From CAYZAK01 sp964476445 (lineage in GTDB: Bacteria; CG03; SLGR01; JAGXOG01), in the NCBI GenBank assembly GCA_964476445.1, contig CAYZAK010000010.1, positions 1 to 50,040 on the forward strand: a DNA stretch of 50,040 bases, given 5' to 3'. Positions 32,021 to 41,869 of this stretch are shown piece after piece. How positions within the stretch are numbered: the stretch's first letter is position 1; each line of letters starts with the position of its first letter. Made by a program: the position numbers and the translations under genes. Under the pieces are notes generated by a model. The model made no database searches and was not told the origin of the DNA. It saw nothing but the letters and a program-made list of their open reading frames with translations.

Positions 32021-33471
32021 AATTATCCTCTTTATTTGAATATAGTAAACCGAAATATTTTAACGGAGATTATAATATTGAAGTAACTGATATTTTTACC
32101 AGTTCTAAAAAAGTAGAAAAGGGAAGTCTGTTTTTTGCTTTTCAGGGTTCTAAAACTCACGGGAATAAATATATCGGTGAAGCCGCCCGTCGGGGTGCGG
32201 TGGCGGTGGTTAGCGAGACAAACCCGGGTAGTTCCCCTTTACCAGTTATTGTAGTTGATGATGCTAGACAGGTTCTTTCTAAATGGTCAGCGGCCGTTAA
32301 TGGTTTTCCGGCCCGTAAGTTATCCTTTACCGGGGTCACCGGAACTAACGGGAAAACGACTGTTACAAATTTAATTTACCGGATCCTTAAAAAAGAAAAA
32401 AACAGCGCTCTTATAGGGACTTCAGGTTATTTCTATAATAATACTAACGGAAAATTCAGTATGACTACTCCGCTGCCCAATGAATTACATAAACTTTTCA
32501 AAAAAATGTTAGAAAGTGGAATTGAAAACGTAGTTATGGAAGTATCTTCCCATGCCCTGGCTTTAAAAAGGGTTGAAGATATCAAATTTAAAACAGCTGT
32601 TTTTACAAATTTAACCAGGGATCATCTGGACTTTCATGGTAATTTTGAAGAGTATTTTAAAAGGAAAAAGCATCTTTTCGATTTGCTAAAAAGCAGCGGT
32701 GTGGCAGTGGTAAACAAAGACAATAAATACGGGCATAGACTTGTAAATGAATTATCGGGTATAAAACAGAAGTTAAAAACTTACGGGCTCACCACCGAGT
32801 CGGATTACCGTGGAGAGATTAAAAAGTTAAATATGAACCGGAGTCAATTTATTTTAAAAACCGGTAATTTTACTGAAAAAATTGATACAAATCTTATAGG
32901 AGAATTTAATATATATAATTGTTTAGCCGCAGTAGCGGCGGGAATAGAAGGAGTTAACAATATGCAACAAGTATGTAAAGTTATATCAGAAGTTTCTCCG
33001 GTCAAAGGAAGACTGGAAATAGTAAAATCTGAGGGAAAGGATAATAAAACAGTGGTGATAGATTATGCCCATACCCCGGATGCGCTGGACAATGTTTTAC
33101 GGACCTTAAAAAATTTAACTGCCGGAAGGTTAATTTGTCTTTTCGGCTGTGGCGGTGACCGGGACCGGGAAAAACGACCTCTGATGGGACAGATCGCTGG
33201 TAGTTATTCGGATATTGTCTATGTAACTTCAGATAATCCACGCACTGAAAATCCGGTAGATATCTTACTGGATATAGAATTAGGGTTAAGAAAAACCAGC
33301 GCTTCTTATTATGTTATAAAAGATAGGGAAAAAGCTATTAAGGAGGCGGTGACCAGGGCAGGTAAGAATGATTGTATATTGATAGCCGGCAAAGGAGATG
33401 AGGAATATCAGATATTTAAAAACAATAAAGTACCTTTTTCTGATCGTAAAATGGCCCGGAAATATCTTTAA
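32017..33471 (+). CDS. murE: UDP-MurNAc-L-Ala-D-Glu--meso-diaminopimelate ligase MurE
   Basis: Adds the third amino acid of the peptidoglycan stem. Visible parts of the 484-aa protein: N-terminal domain with GSLFFAFQGSKTHGNKYI, ATP motif GVTGTNGKTTVTNL, TTPLPNELHKLF, MEVSSHAL, FTNLTRDHLDFHG, DYAHTPDAL and FGCGGDRDREKRPLMG. The specificity motif reads DNPRTENP; DNPR is typical of enzymes adding meso-diaminopimelate rather than lysine, so the wall is probably of the mDAP type. The ATG at 32017 overlaps the ftsI stop. Confidence 0.95.
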   Translation: MKLSSLFEYSKPKYFNGDYNIEVTDIFTSSKKVEKGSLFFAFQGSKTHGNKYIGEAARRGAVAVVSETNPGSSPLPVIVVDDARQVLSKWSAAVNGFPARKLSFTGVTGTNGKTTVTNLIYRILKKEKNSALIGTSGYFYNNTNGKFSMTTPLPNELHKLFKKMLESGIENVVMEVSSHALALKRVEDIKFKTAVFTNLTRDHLDFHGNFEEYFKRKKHLFDLLKSSGVAVVNKDNKYGHRLVNELSGIKQKLKTYGLTTESDYRGEIKKLNMNRSQFILKTGNFTEKIDTNLIGEFNIYNCLAAVAAGIEGVNNMQQVCKVISEVSPVKGRLEIVKSEGKDNKTVVIDYAHTPDALDNVLRTLKNLTAGRLICLFGCGGDRDREKRPLMGQIAGSYSDIVYVTSDNPRTENPVDILLDIELGLRKTSASYYVIKDREKAIKEAVTRAGKNDCILIAGKGDEEYQIFKNNKVPFSDRKMARKYL

Positions 33472-33505
33472 AAAATAAACCGGATGTTAATATTTAGAAC
33501 TGTAT

Positions 33506-34840
33506 ATGGATAAAATCGCTTTAGGCTCAATTACTCGCTGGACCGGTGGAAAACTAAACCGGGAAAATAAATTACCGGTGAAAGGTGCGGTAATAGATTC
33601 GAGACGGGCTTTTAAAGGAAGTCTTTTTTTCTGTCTTAGAGGCAAAAAAAATGACGGTCATAATTATATAGATGAAGTCCGAAAAAAAGGGGGATATACA
33701 ATAGGGGAAACAAAAAATTGTGATATAGAGGTTTCTTCCTCTACACAGGCCCTGTGGCAGGCAGCCAGGGGTTATCGTAAAAGCTTAAACATAACCACTA
33801 TAGGGATAACTGGCTCTTCGGGAAAAACAACTACGGTCGGACTAACTGAAAAAATCTTAAAAAACAGTTATAAGGTAAAGGCCTCCCCTAAAAGCTTTAA
33901 TAACGAGATTGGGGTCCCTGTTACTTTACTCAATATAAAATCGGATACAGAACTGGGAGTGTTTGAACTGGGAGCAAATCACCGTGGAGAAATAGATAAG
34001 CTTTCCCGTTTAATTGAACCGAGAGTTGGAGTTATTACCAATATTAGCGATGCTCATATAGGTTACTTTGGGAGCTACAAGGATATATTTGAAACTAAAT
34101 TTGAACTCGCTGATAATATAATCGGTGAAGGATTACTAGTTTACAATTATGATCAACCGGATATAAGGGGAAAAGTAGAAGAATTGAATATAAAAAATAT
34201 AGGATTCGGTTTTAAAAAGGGAGCTGACGTGCGTGGTTCTGTTTTAAATCGGGATCCGGAATGCAGCCGTTTTCAGGTGGAAAATAAAGAGTACATATTA
34301 AAAATACCGGGCCAATTTAATATTTATAATGCCCTGGCCGGTATAGTAATAGGCCAAATTTTTAAGATACCCCAAGAACTTCTGCAAAAAAGGGTGGAGA
34401 AATTTGTTACCCGTTCTCACAGAATGAAAAAAATTAAGTTATCCGGGATAGATTTTATAGATGATTCTTATAATTCAAATCCTACGGCGGTAAAAAGTTT
34501 ATTTGAAGATATGGTAAAAATCTATCCATCTAAAAAAATTATTGCAGTTATAGGGCAGATGAGGGAACTAGGAAAATATGCTTCTGATTTGCACCGTCAG
34601 ACAGGAAAATTTATTTCGGAATTAAATAATGTACACTACGTTTTGGCGTCTGGAAAAAACGGCCGGGAGCTAATTCAGGGAGCTAAAGAAGGGGATGTGA
34701 AGGCTGAAAATATTTATAGATTTAATACTAAAAAAACAGCGGCCGACATTATAAAAAAGGTGAGTTCTAAAGATAGTGTTGTGGTTTTGAAAGCTTCCCG
34801 AAAAGAAAAATTTGAAAAAATATTAGAGGAGTTTAAATAG
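33506..34840 (+). CDS. murF: UDP-MurNAc-tripeptide--D-Ala-D-Ala ligase MurF
   Basis: Adds the D-Ala-D-Ala dipeptide, completing the UDP-MurNAc-pentapeptide. The 444-aa protein shows DSRRAFKGSLFFCLRGKKNDGH (domain I), the ATP loop GITGSSGKTTTVGL, SFNNEIGVPVTLLN, FELGANHRGEIDKL, TNISDAHIGYFGS, FIDDSYNSNPTAVKS and VIGQMRELG. All are MurF hallmarks. It follows murE after about 35 bases and sits one base from mraY. Its substrate dipeptide is made by the ddl gene further down the cluster. Confidence 0.95.
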   Translation: MDKIALGSITRWTGGKLNRENKLPVKGAVIDSRRAFKGSLFFCLRGKKNDGHNYIDEVRKKGGYTIGETKNCDIEVSSSTQALWQAARGYRKSLNITTIGITGSSGKTTTVGLTEKILKNSYKVKASPKSFNNEIGVPVTLLNIKSDTELGVFELGANHRGEIDKLSRLIEPRVGVITNISDAHIGYFGSYKDIFETKFELADNIIGEGLLVYNYDQPDIRGKVEELNIKNIGFGFKKGADVRGSVLNRDPECSRFQVENKEYILKIPGQFNIYNALAGIVIGQIFKIPQELLQKRVEKFVTRSHRMKKIKLSGIDFIDDSYNSNPTAVKSLFEDMVKIYPSKKIIAVIGQMRELGKYASDLHRQTGKFISELNNVHYVLASGKNGRELIQGAKEGDVKAENIYRFNTKKTAADIIKKVSSKDSVVVLKASRKEKFEKILEEFK

Positions 34841-34841
34841 A

Positions 34842-35927
34842 ATGCTTTATCATTTGTTATTTCCCTTGCGGGAAATATTTTTCCCGTTTAATGTGTTACA
34901 GTACATAACATTTCGCACTGCGGGAGCTTTTATTACATCCCTGCTGGTCAGTTTTATTATAGCCCCCCGTTTAATAGCCATATTAAAGAACCGTAAACAT
35001 CTGCAAATAATAAGGGACGACGGGCCTCAAACGCACCATGAGAAAAAAGGAACTCCGACCATGGGTGGTCTGATAATTATAATTTCTCTGCTCTTGTCAT
35101 CTTTACTGTGGTGTAAACTAAATAATAGTTATATATTAATAATTTTAATAAGTACCGTCTGGTTGGGACTCATAGGTATTGCCGATGATTACTTATCAGT
35201 TTATAAAAATGAATCTGAGGGTTTCAGCCCTCCGGTTAAATTAGGGGGACAGCTTATACTGGGGTTAGGGTTAGCGGTTTATCTATATTTAAATCCTACT
35301 TTTGAAAGTCAGCCCTACGCTTTAACTTTACCTTTCATGAAAGATACTTTTTTAAATTTGGGAATATTATATCTTCCTTTTGTCATTGTCACTGTGGTAG
35401 GTACTTCCAATGCGGTAAATATTACCGATGGCCTGGACGGCTTGGCCATTGGATGTATAATTTTTGCTTCTCTTACCTATGCCGTACTATCTTATATTGC
35501 AGGTAATATAGAGTTCAGCTCTTATCTTTTTGTCCCTTATGTGGAAGGGTCGGGAGAACTTACGGTGTATCTTTCTGCGCTTGCCGGCGCCGGTTTTGGC
35601 TTTTTATGGTATAATATTTTTCCGGCTCAGGTATTTATGGGGGATACCGCTTCTCTTTTTATGGGGGGAATTCTGGGCGTTTGTGCTCTTATAATTCGTC
35701 AGGAAATTCTTCTTATTGTTGTGGGGGGAGTATTTTTAATTGAAATACTGTCTGTTATTATACAGGTGACTTATTATAAATGGAAAGGAAAAAGGGTTTT
35801 TAAAATGGCTCCGTTACATCATCATTTTGAATTAAAAGGCTGGAGCGAACCCCAGGTGGTTATACGGTTTTGGATTGTAGCAATTATGCTCTGTTTTATG
35901 GCTCTAGCTACTCTTAAATTAAGATGA
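34842..35927 (+). CDS. mraY: phospho-MurNAc-pentapeptide transferase MraY
   Basis: Integral membrane enzyme that transfers phospho-MurNAc-pentapeptide to undecaprenyl phosphate, making lipid I. The 361-aa protein has about ten membrane helices. The diagnostic sequences are DDGPQTHHEKKGTPTMGG, GIADDYLSVYKNES (the Asp-Asp motif), NAVNITDGLDGLA and APLHHHFELKGW (the HHH loop). Length matches the family. The ATG lies one base after the murF stop, with AGAGGAG at the murF end as ribosome binding site. Confidence 0.96.
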   Translation: MLYHLLFPLREIFFPFNVLQYITFRTAGAFITSLLVSFIIAPRLIAILKNRKHLQIIRDDGPQTHHEKKGTPTMGGLIIIISLLLSSLLWCKLNNSYILIILISTVWLGLIGIADDYLSVYKNESEGFSPPVKLGGQLILGLGLAVYLYLNPTFESQPYALTLPFMKDTFLNLGILYLPFVIVTVVGTSNAVNITDGLDGLAIGCIIFASLTYAVLSYIAGNIEFSSYLFVPYVEGSGELTVYLSALAGAGFGFLWYNIFPAQVFMGDTASLFMGGILGVCALIIRQEILLIVVGGVFLIEILSVIIQVTYYKWKGKRVFKMAPLHHHFELKGWSEPQVVIRFWIVAIMLCFMALATLKLR

Positions 35928-35972
35928 TCATTAATTCCCGCCGCAGATTTAAAAACCGGACTAAATTAAAAT

Positions 35973-37307
35973 ATGAACTATAAAAATAAAAAAGTTCTTA
36001 TAGTTGGTTTGGGAAAGAGCGGCCTTTCTGCGGCCCGGTTTTTTATCTCCCGTAAGGCCAGGGTAAGCGGATACGATAAAAAATACATTAAAAAAGCCGC
36101 GGCCGAAATAAAAAATAGCGCAAATTTAATTATGAATACCGGACCCGGTAAAGTAAATCCTCAAAACTACGATATTATAGTAACCAGTCCGGGGGTCAGC
36201 CCAAAGAACCCTATATTAAAGCAGGCCGGCAAGCACGGTGTGCCGGTAATAAGTGAGCTGGAAGCCGGATACAGAGAAGTTTCCGGAGTGAGAGTAATTG
36301 CGGTAACGGGAACTAACGGAAAAACCACCACCTGCAGAATGATAGAAAATTTAACTGCCGGACGTTCGGTAGTGGCCGGTAATATAGGAACGCCGCTTAC
36401 CTCTATTTTAAATTTAGTTAAAAAGAAAGATATATTAGTACTGGAGGTTTCAAGTTACCAGATTCCTTATACCCCTTCTCTGAAGCCGGATATTGGAGTG
36501 GTATTAAATATATTTCCTGAACATTTAGACTGGCACGGAAATTATGATAATTATTTTAGGGCGAAAAAAAAGTTGTTTGACCGGCAAAAGGCCGGCCAGG
36601 GTTCGGTTTTAAATAACCAATTACCGGGATTAAATAATTTTATCGAAGGACTGGAGAGCGAAAAGTATTTTTTTAGCTTAGATTACCATGATAAATACGG
36701 TTGCTACTTAAAAAATAATATAATCTTTTGGAGGGACGCCCGAGGCGTTGAAAAAATAATTGAGCTGGATACTTTTTCTTTAAAAGGAACCCATAATATA
36801 GAAAATTATATGGCGGCACTGTGCGCGTCAAAAATTTTAAAAATAGATAAAAACAAGCTAAATAATTTTGAACTGCCTTTACATCGATTAGAGGAGATAA
36901 AAACTAAAGACGGAGTAACATTTGTAAATGATTCAAAAGCGACTAATATTCAGGCCACAGTAAGAGCTCTGGAGAGTTATCGTCGACCCGTTATTCTTCT
37001 TATGGGCGGGAAATCTAAAAACTCTTTCCATCCCGGACTGATAACCGAAATAAATAAAAAAGTAAAAACTTTGATCCTTTTTGGAGCGAGCAGGTTTAAT
37101 TTAAAAGATAAATTTAAAGATATTAATCCAAAAATAAAAGTTAACGTAAAACAAAAATTACGGCCGGCGGTGGAACTGGCGGTTAGAGAAAAAGAAAAAG
37201 GAGACACAGTTCTTTTTTCCCCCGGCGGTTCCAGTTTTGATGAGTTTGATAACTACAAGCAAAGAGGGGATAAATTTAAACAATGGGTAGAAGATTTAAT
37301 ACCTTAA
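35973..37307 (+). CDS. murD: UDP-MurNAc-L-alanine--D-glutamate ligase MurD
   Basis: Adds D-Glu, the second stem residue, to UDP-MurNAc-L-Ala. The 444-aa protein starts with the Rossmann-type domain VLIVGLGKSGLSAARF, then SPGVSPKNP, ATP motif AVTGTNGKTTTCRM, GNIGTPL, EVSSYQI, FPEHLDWHGNYDNYFRAK, HRLEEIKTKDGVTFVNDSKATN and FSPGGSSFDEFDNYKQRGDKF. All are MurD signatures. It lies 45 bases after mraY. Its last 25 bases overlap the ftsW start, which points to translational coupling. Confidence 0.95.
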   Translation: MNYKNKKVLIVGLGKSGLSAARFFISRKARVSGYDKKYIKKAAAEIKNSANLIMNTGPGKVNPQNYDIIVTSPGVSPKNPILKQAGKHGVPVISELEAGYREVSGVRVIAVTGTNGKTTTCRMIENLTAGRSVVAGNIGTPLTSILNLVKKKDILVLEVSSYQIPYTPSLKPDIGVVLNIFPEHLDWHGNYDNYFRAKKKLFDRQKAGQGSVLNNQLPGLNNFIEGLESEKYFFSLDYHDKYGCYLKNNIIFWRDARGVEKIIELDTFSLKGTHNIENYMAALCASKILKIDKNKLNNFELPLHRLEEIKTKDGVTFVNDSKATNIQATVRALESYRRPVILLMGGKSKNSFHPGLITEINKKVKTLILFGASRFNLKDKFKDINPKIKVNVKQKLRPAVELAVREKEKGDTVLFSPGGSSFDEFDNYKQRGDKFKQWVEDLIP

Positions 37308-38398
37308 AAAACAGTCATTATGATGTAATAATGCAGGCGGTAACTATTTTGCTTGTTATGATAGGTCTGGTAATGGTATTTAGTACTTCCGCAATTATGG
37401 CTTACGAAAAATATAACAATATGTATTATTTTTTTTTCAGGCAGCTCTTTTGGGTTATAATAGGAGGAATAAGTTTTACCGCCGGGTTAAAAATTGATTA
37501 TAAAATATGGGCTAAAATTTCCAGAATTGCAATTTTTTTGATTTTACTTATGCTTATTTTAGTGCTATTTCCTTCTATAGGACATCAGGTAAGGGGATCG
37601 CGGCGGTGGTTAAGGATCGGGGGATTTGGGTTTCAGCCCGCGGAATTGGCAAAAGTCGTGGTGGTTATATATATGGCCTCGGTTATGGATAGAAAATATA
37701 CTAAAATACAAAACTCCTATAAGAATATTATGCCCCCTATTGGCATAGTTATTTTAATTGGAGGTTTAATATACAGTCAACCGGATTTCGGAAGCGCTTT
37801 TCTTATATTTATTTTGGTAAGTACAATACTTTTTTTTGGCGGGATAAAGATAAAATATATGGCAGGAGTAGCTCTGGGGGCATTACCTTTTATCATATAT
37901 GCTTTAATGGCTTACGATTATCGCCGCCACAGATTGTTTTCTTTTTTACGGCCTTTTGAAAATTTATACGGTTCCGGTTACCAGTTGGCCAACAGTCTGT
38001 TAGCCCTGGGAGACGGCGGACTGACCGGGGTGGGACTGGGCAATGGTTATCAAAAACTTTTTTATATACCAGAAGTACATACTGATTTTGTGTACTCAAT
38101 TATCGGTCAGGAATTAGGACTGGTGGGTACATTATTTATACTCATATTATTCGGCATTTTTGCCTGGCGCGGCGGGGCAATAGCGCTGAAAAACGATGAC
38201 TATCTTGGGAAATTAATGGTTGGGGGGCTAACTATTCTAATTGTTTTACAGGCTATAATTAATATAGGGGTGGTAACCGGATGTCTTCCCACCAAAGGTC
38301 TTTCGCTTCCATTTGTTAGTTTTGGAGGTTCGTCTTTGGTATTTAATATGCTGGCTGTGGGCATAATTCTTAATATCTCAAAATCTACAAATTATTAG
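37283..38398 (+). CDS. ftsW: septal glycosyltransferase FtsW (SEDS family)
   Basis: Polymerises lipid II at the septum as partner of FtsI. The 371-aa protein has about ten membrane helices and the SEDS features GLVMVFSTSAIMAYEKY, RGSRRWLRIGGFGFQPAELAK, SQPDFGSAF, YQLANSLLALGDGGLTGVGLGNG, EVHTDFVYSIIGQELGLVG and LPFVSFGGSS. The Asp in QPDFGS and the neighbouring region fit the catalytic core. The start at 37283 lies inside murD, preceded by GGGGAT; an in-frame ATG at 37331 is a poorer alternative because it would clip the N-terminal tail. After its stop comes an 80-base AT-rich gap before murG. Confidence 0.94.
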   Translation: MGRRFNTLKNSHYDVIMQAVTILLVMIGLVMVFSTSAIMAYEKYNNMYYFFFRQLFWVIIGGISFTAGLKIDYKIWAKISRIAIFLILLMLILVLFPSIGHQVRGSRRWLRIGGFGFQPAELAKVVVVIYMASVMDRKYTKIQNSYKNIMPPIGIVILIGGLIYSQPDFGSAFLIFILVSTILFFGGIKIKYMAGVALGALPFIIYALMAYDYRRHRLFSFLRPFENLYGSGYQLANSLLALGDGGLTGVGLGNGYQKLFYIPEVHTDFVYSIIGQELGLVGTLFILILFGIFAWRGGAIALKNDDYLGKLMVGGLTILIVLQAIINIGVVTGCLPTKGLSLPFVSFGGSSLVFNMLAVGIILNISKSTNY

Positions 38399-38480
38399 AT
38401 CGTAAATATTGTTGTATTTTTTATAAATAATTTGTATATTTTAAAATTATATTGTTATGAGATTTCGGTAATAAACAACT

Positions 38481-39599
38481 ATGGAAAAGACAAAAAAAAA
38501 TAAAGATAAAAAAGTGTTTTTGGCAGTTGGGAGCACCGGTGGGCATATATATCCGGGTATAGCTCTGGCTCAAAAATATGAGGAGAAAACCGGCAGTCCT
38601 GTGGAGTTTATTGTAAGTGAACGACCGTTAAGTAAAAATGTTATTTTTCAAAGAGGGTACAAAACGCACTCCATAAAATCTGCTCCTTTGCCCAGAAAAA
38701 AAATATGGAACATATGTAAATTTATATATATGAATTTAAAAGGGTTGTGGGAATCAGTGTTGCTTTTAAAAAACAATCAGGTTAAGCTGGTCGTCGCGTT
38801 CGGCTCGTATATATCAGTGCCTGTGGTTTTGGCGGCTTATATTTTAAAAATACCGGTAATACTTCATGAACAAAATTATTTTCCGGGCATGGCTAATAAA
38901 TTTCTCGCGTTTGCAGCAAAAAAAATAGCCGTATCCTACAGAGCTTCGTTATCTTATTTTCCTTCCCATAAAGCCGTTCTTACCGGAAATCCGGTCAGGA
39001 AAGAAATAATAAACACCCAGAGGGAGGAGGGCTTAAAATATTTTAATTTCAGGGAGGACCGTATTAATATTTTAATTTTTGGAGGGTCGCAAGGTTCTCA
39101 GAGTATTAATCTTACTATATATGGAATGCTCCCCTATCTTGAAGGATGGCGCGAAAAAATACAGATTGTTCATGTCTGCGGGGACCGGATTTATGATCAG
39201 GTTAAAAAAGAGTATCAATTTTATGATTTTAACGCCCGAATATACAGGTATCTTGATAATATGGAGTACGCGTACAGCATTGCGGATCTGATAATTGCCC
39301 GCGCCGGGGCTACAACCATAGCCGAAATTATAGTTAAGGGAATACCGGCTATATTAATACCATATCCCTACGCTTCCAGTCAGCATCAGAAACTTAACGC
39401 CAAACCGATTTGTAAGGCGGGTCTGGCCATGTATTACTCGGAAGACAATTTAAGTGGAGCGGGGTTAGCGGTTAGGGTGGTCCCTCTTTTGAGAAATGCC
39501 AGCCGCCGTAAAAATATGTCCATAAAATCCAGTGCGTTCAGAAAAAATTTTATAAATGCTTCGGATAATTTGTACAATTTAATAAAACAGCATGTTTGA
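38481..39599 (+). CDS. murG: lipid II synthase MurG (GlcNAc transferase)
   Basis: Adds GlcNAc to lipid I on the inner face of the membrane, giving lipid II. The 372-aa GT-B protein has the N-terminal glycine loop VGSTGGHIYPGIALAQ, FGSYISVPVVLAAYI, HEQNYFPGMANK, LTGNPVRKEI, the second glycine loop FGGSQGSQSIN, and the UDP-GlcNAc-binding region IIARAGATTIAEI with IPYPYASSQHQKLNA. It is preceded by a gap of about 80 AT-rich bases that may hold a weak internal promoter, but none is convincing. The last 8 bases overlap murC. Confidence 0.95.
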   Translation: MEKTKKNKDKKVFLAVGSTGGHIYPGIALAQKYEEKTGSPVEFIVSERPLSKNVIFQRGYKTHSIKSAPLPRKKIWNICKFIYMNLKGLWESVLLLKNNQVKLVVAFGSYISVPVVLAAYILKIPVILHEQNYFPGMANKFLAFAAKKIAVSYRASLSYFPSHKAVLTGNPVRKEIINTQREEGLKYFNFREDRINILIFGGSQGSQSINLTIYGMLPYLEGWREKIQIVHVCGDRIYDQVKKEYQFYDFNARIYRYLDNMEYAYSIADLIIARAGATTIAEIIVKGIPAILIPYPYASSQHQKLNAKPICKAGLAMYYSEDNLSGAGLAVRVVPLLRNASRRKNMSIKSSAFRKNFINASDNLYNLIKQHV

Positions 39600-40962
39600 A
39601 GGAATTGAAAAAATACATTTTGTTGGTATCGGGGGAAGCGGCATGTGCGGGATAGCGGAGGTGCTTATTAATTTAGGCTACAATGTAACCGGCTCCGATA
39701 TAGTTGAAAACGATAATGTGAAAAGATTAAAGAAACTTGGCGCTCGGGTCTATATCGGCCACAGTAAAGAAAATTTAAATTCTCCTCATGTTGTAGTGGC
39801 TTCTTCAGCAATAGGTAAAGATAATATAGAAGTGGCGACAGCCGAAAAAAAGAGGATCCCGGTTATTCCCCGGGCCGAAATGCTGGCGGAGCTGATGAGA
39901 TTAAAATACGCTCTGTGTGTAGCGGGTACCCATGGAAAAACTACCACCACTTCAATGATCGGACTGGTTCTTTCCAGAGCTAAAAAAGATCCTACTATAG
40001 TTGTTGGGGGAAGATTAAAAAACCTGGATAGTAATGTCAAACTCGGCAATGGAGAATTCATAGTTGCCGAAGCCGATGAAAGCGACGGTTCTTTTATGCA
40101 TTATTCTCCCAGTATCAGTATAGTTACCAATATAGATGATGATCATTTAGATTACTATGGTACAAAGAAAAAATTAAAAGATACATTCGTTAAATTTTTA
40201 AATAAAGTGCCTTTTTACGGTTTTTCAGTGCTCTGCGGCGACGATAAAGATATACGCGATATTACAGAGCGTTTAAGACGTCCTTATGTCACCTATGGCT
40301 TAAACCGGGAAAACGACTACCGGGCCGTAGATATTACTCTTAAACCCGGTTATTCCGGGTACACTGTGTTAAAAGGTCAGAAAAAAATTGGAGATATAGA
40401 AGTGGCTAACACCGGTTTGCATAACGTTATTAATTCTTTAGGAGCCTGCGTGACCGGTTTGGAAATGGGAATAGAATTTGACACTATCCGAAAAGGTCTG
40501 GAACTTTACCGGGGGGTGGGCCGCCGGCTGGAGCTGGTAGGTAATTTGGGCGATGTCGTTTTTTACGATGATTATGCTCATCATCCCACGGAAATAAAAT
40601 TGGCCCTTAAAAGTCTAAGGCATATATATCCTAAAAGAAAAATTGTAGTTATGTTCCAGCCTCACCGGTATACTCGTACCAGAGACCTTTATAAAGATTT
40701 TCCGGAAAGTTTTAAGAACGCGGACAGAGTTTTTATCTCTCCTATATATCCGGCCGGCGAGAAGCCGATTAAGGGAGTTAACAGTAATTTAATAGTTAAG
40801 GAGTTTGAAAATCAGGATAAGATTAGGTTCTGTACCAGCGTAAAAAAGATATTTCAAGAAGTAAAAAATGAACTCAACGGCAACGAAGTTTGCTTGACTC
40901 TGGGCGCGGGAGATATATGTCAGATTAATAACCGGATAACTGAACTTACAAAAAATACATAA
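39592..40962 (+). CDS. murC: UDP-N-acetylmuramate--L-alanine ligase MurC
   Basis: Adds L-Ala, the first stem residue, to UDP-MurNAc. The 456-aa protein begins IHFVGIGGSGMCGIAEVL and GYNVTGSDI, then ATP motif VAGTHGKTTTTSMIG, EADESDGSF, TNIDDDHLDYYG, GVGRRLELVG, YDDYAHHPTEIK, FQPHRYTRT and TLGAGDI, all in the MurC order. It overlaps murG by 8 bases and lies one base before murB, forming the usual murG-murC-murB-ddl run. Confidence 0.96.
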   Translation: MFEGIEKIHFVGIGGSGMCGIAEVLINLGYNVTGSDIVENDNVKRLKKLGARVYIGHSKENLNSPHVVVASSAIGKDNIEVATAEKKRIPVIPRAEMLAELMRLKYALCVAGTHGKTTTTSMIGLVLSRAKKDPTIVVGGRLKNLDSNVKLGNGEFIVAEADESDGSFMHYSPSISIVTNIDDDHLDYYGTKKKLKDTFVKFLNKVPFYGFSVLCGDDKDIRDITERLRRPYVTYGLNRENDYRAVDITLKPGYSGYTVLKGQKKIGDIEVANTGLHNVINSLGACVTGLEMGIEFDTIRKGLELYRGVGRRLELVGNLGDVVFYDDYAHHPTEIKLALKSLRHIYPKRKIVVMFQPHRYTRTRDLYKDFPESFKNADRVFISPIYPAGEKPIKGVNSNLIVKEFENQDKIRFCTSVKKIFQEVKNELNGNEVCLTLGAGDICQINNRITELTKNT

Positions 40963-40963
40963 T

Positions 40964-41869
40964 ATGGAGACGTTAAAAAATATTTCGTTGGGGAAATATA
41001 CAGGGTTCGGGTGCGGCCCCAACGCTTCTGAATTAGTTAAAGTAGACAATGTTTTGGAATTAAAAAATTTAATGAAACGATTAATGAAAAAGAACCTGAC
41101 CTGGTATTTAATCGGCGGGGGGTCCAATACATTAGCTGTAGGAGAGAAGTTTAGGGGAACGGTTGTAAAACTTTCTGGTGAATTTCAAAAAATTAAAGTT
41201 GAGCAAAACCGGATTTACGCCGGAGCAGGAGCTGTTCTATCGGAAGTGTTAAAGACGGCCCGTAATTTTAGTTTAAGCGGGGTTGAGTTTTTAGCCGGCA
41301 TCCCCGGTACTGTAGGAGGGGGTATTGCCGGCAATTGCGGCAACGGCGATAAAAACATAGGTGATAAAATAGACTTTATCGAGGTATTAAATTGCCGAAA
41401 TTTTAATATTAGAAGAGTTGGAAAAAGTGATTTAAACTTTAACTACCGGAGTTTTAATGTTTTTGATAATTTAAAAAAGAGTAAGAGTATAATAACAGGG
41501 GCAGGATTCTGTTTGAAAACAAAAAATAAAACTGATATAATTTCTAAAATTGACCAGAATATAGAAATTAAACGAAAAAAACAACCTTTAGATTTTAAAA
41601 GTTGCGGGTGTGTCTTTAAAAATCCAACAGGTGATTCAAGAAGTGCCGGTGAACTTATTGAAAACGCCGGTTTAAAAGGATTTAAGAAAGGGGGAGCAAA
41701 AATTTCAAAAGTTCATGCCAACTATATTGTAAACTGCGGCACTGCGTCTCCTGACGATATTCTTTTTATTATAAAAAGAGTAAAAGAGGAAATTAAAAAA
41801 AAATTTAAACTGGAGTTAGAGCTTGAAATTAATATTATGGGGAATTCTGTAAATAATGGAAAATTATAA
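40964..41869 (+). CDS. murB: UDP-N-acetylenolpyruvoylglucosamine reductase MurB
   Basis: FAD enzyme that reduces enolpyruvyl-UDP-GlcNAc to UDP-MurNAc with NADPH. The 301-aa protein has YTGFGCGPNASELVKV, the FAD-binding LIGGGSNTL, GVEFLAGIPGTVGGGIAGN, FNYRSF, FKNPTGDSRSAGELIENAGL and GGAKISKVHANYIVN. It matches the shorter type II form. At the position of the proton-donating serine (family form AGSxFKNP) the sequence reads CGCVFKNP, so Cys216 takes the place of Ser. Other MurB proteins with Cys exist, so activity is expected. The last 14 bases overlap ddl. Confidence 0.94.
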   Translation: METLKNISLGKYTGFGCGPNASELVKVDNVLELKNLMKRLMKKNLTWYLIGGGSNTLAVGEKFRGTVVKLSGEFQKIKVEQNRIYAGAGAVLSEVLKTARNFSLSGVEFLAGIPGTVGGGIAGNCGNGDKNIGDKIDFIEVLNCRNFNIRRVGKSDLNFNYRSFNVFDNLKKSKSIITGAGFCLKTKNKTDIISKIDQNIEIKRKKQPLDFKSCGCVFKNPTGDSRSAGELIENAGLKGFKKGGAKISKVHANYIVNCGTASPDDILFIIKRVKEEIKKKFKLELELEINIMGNSVNNGKL

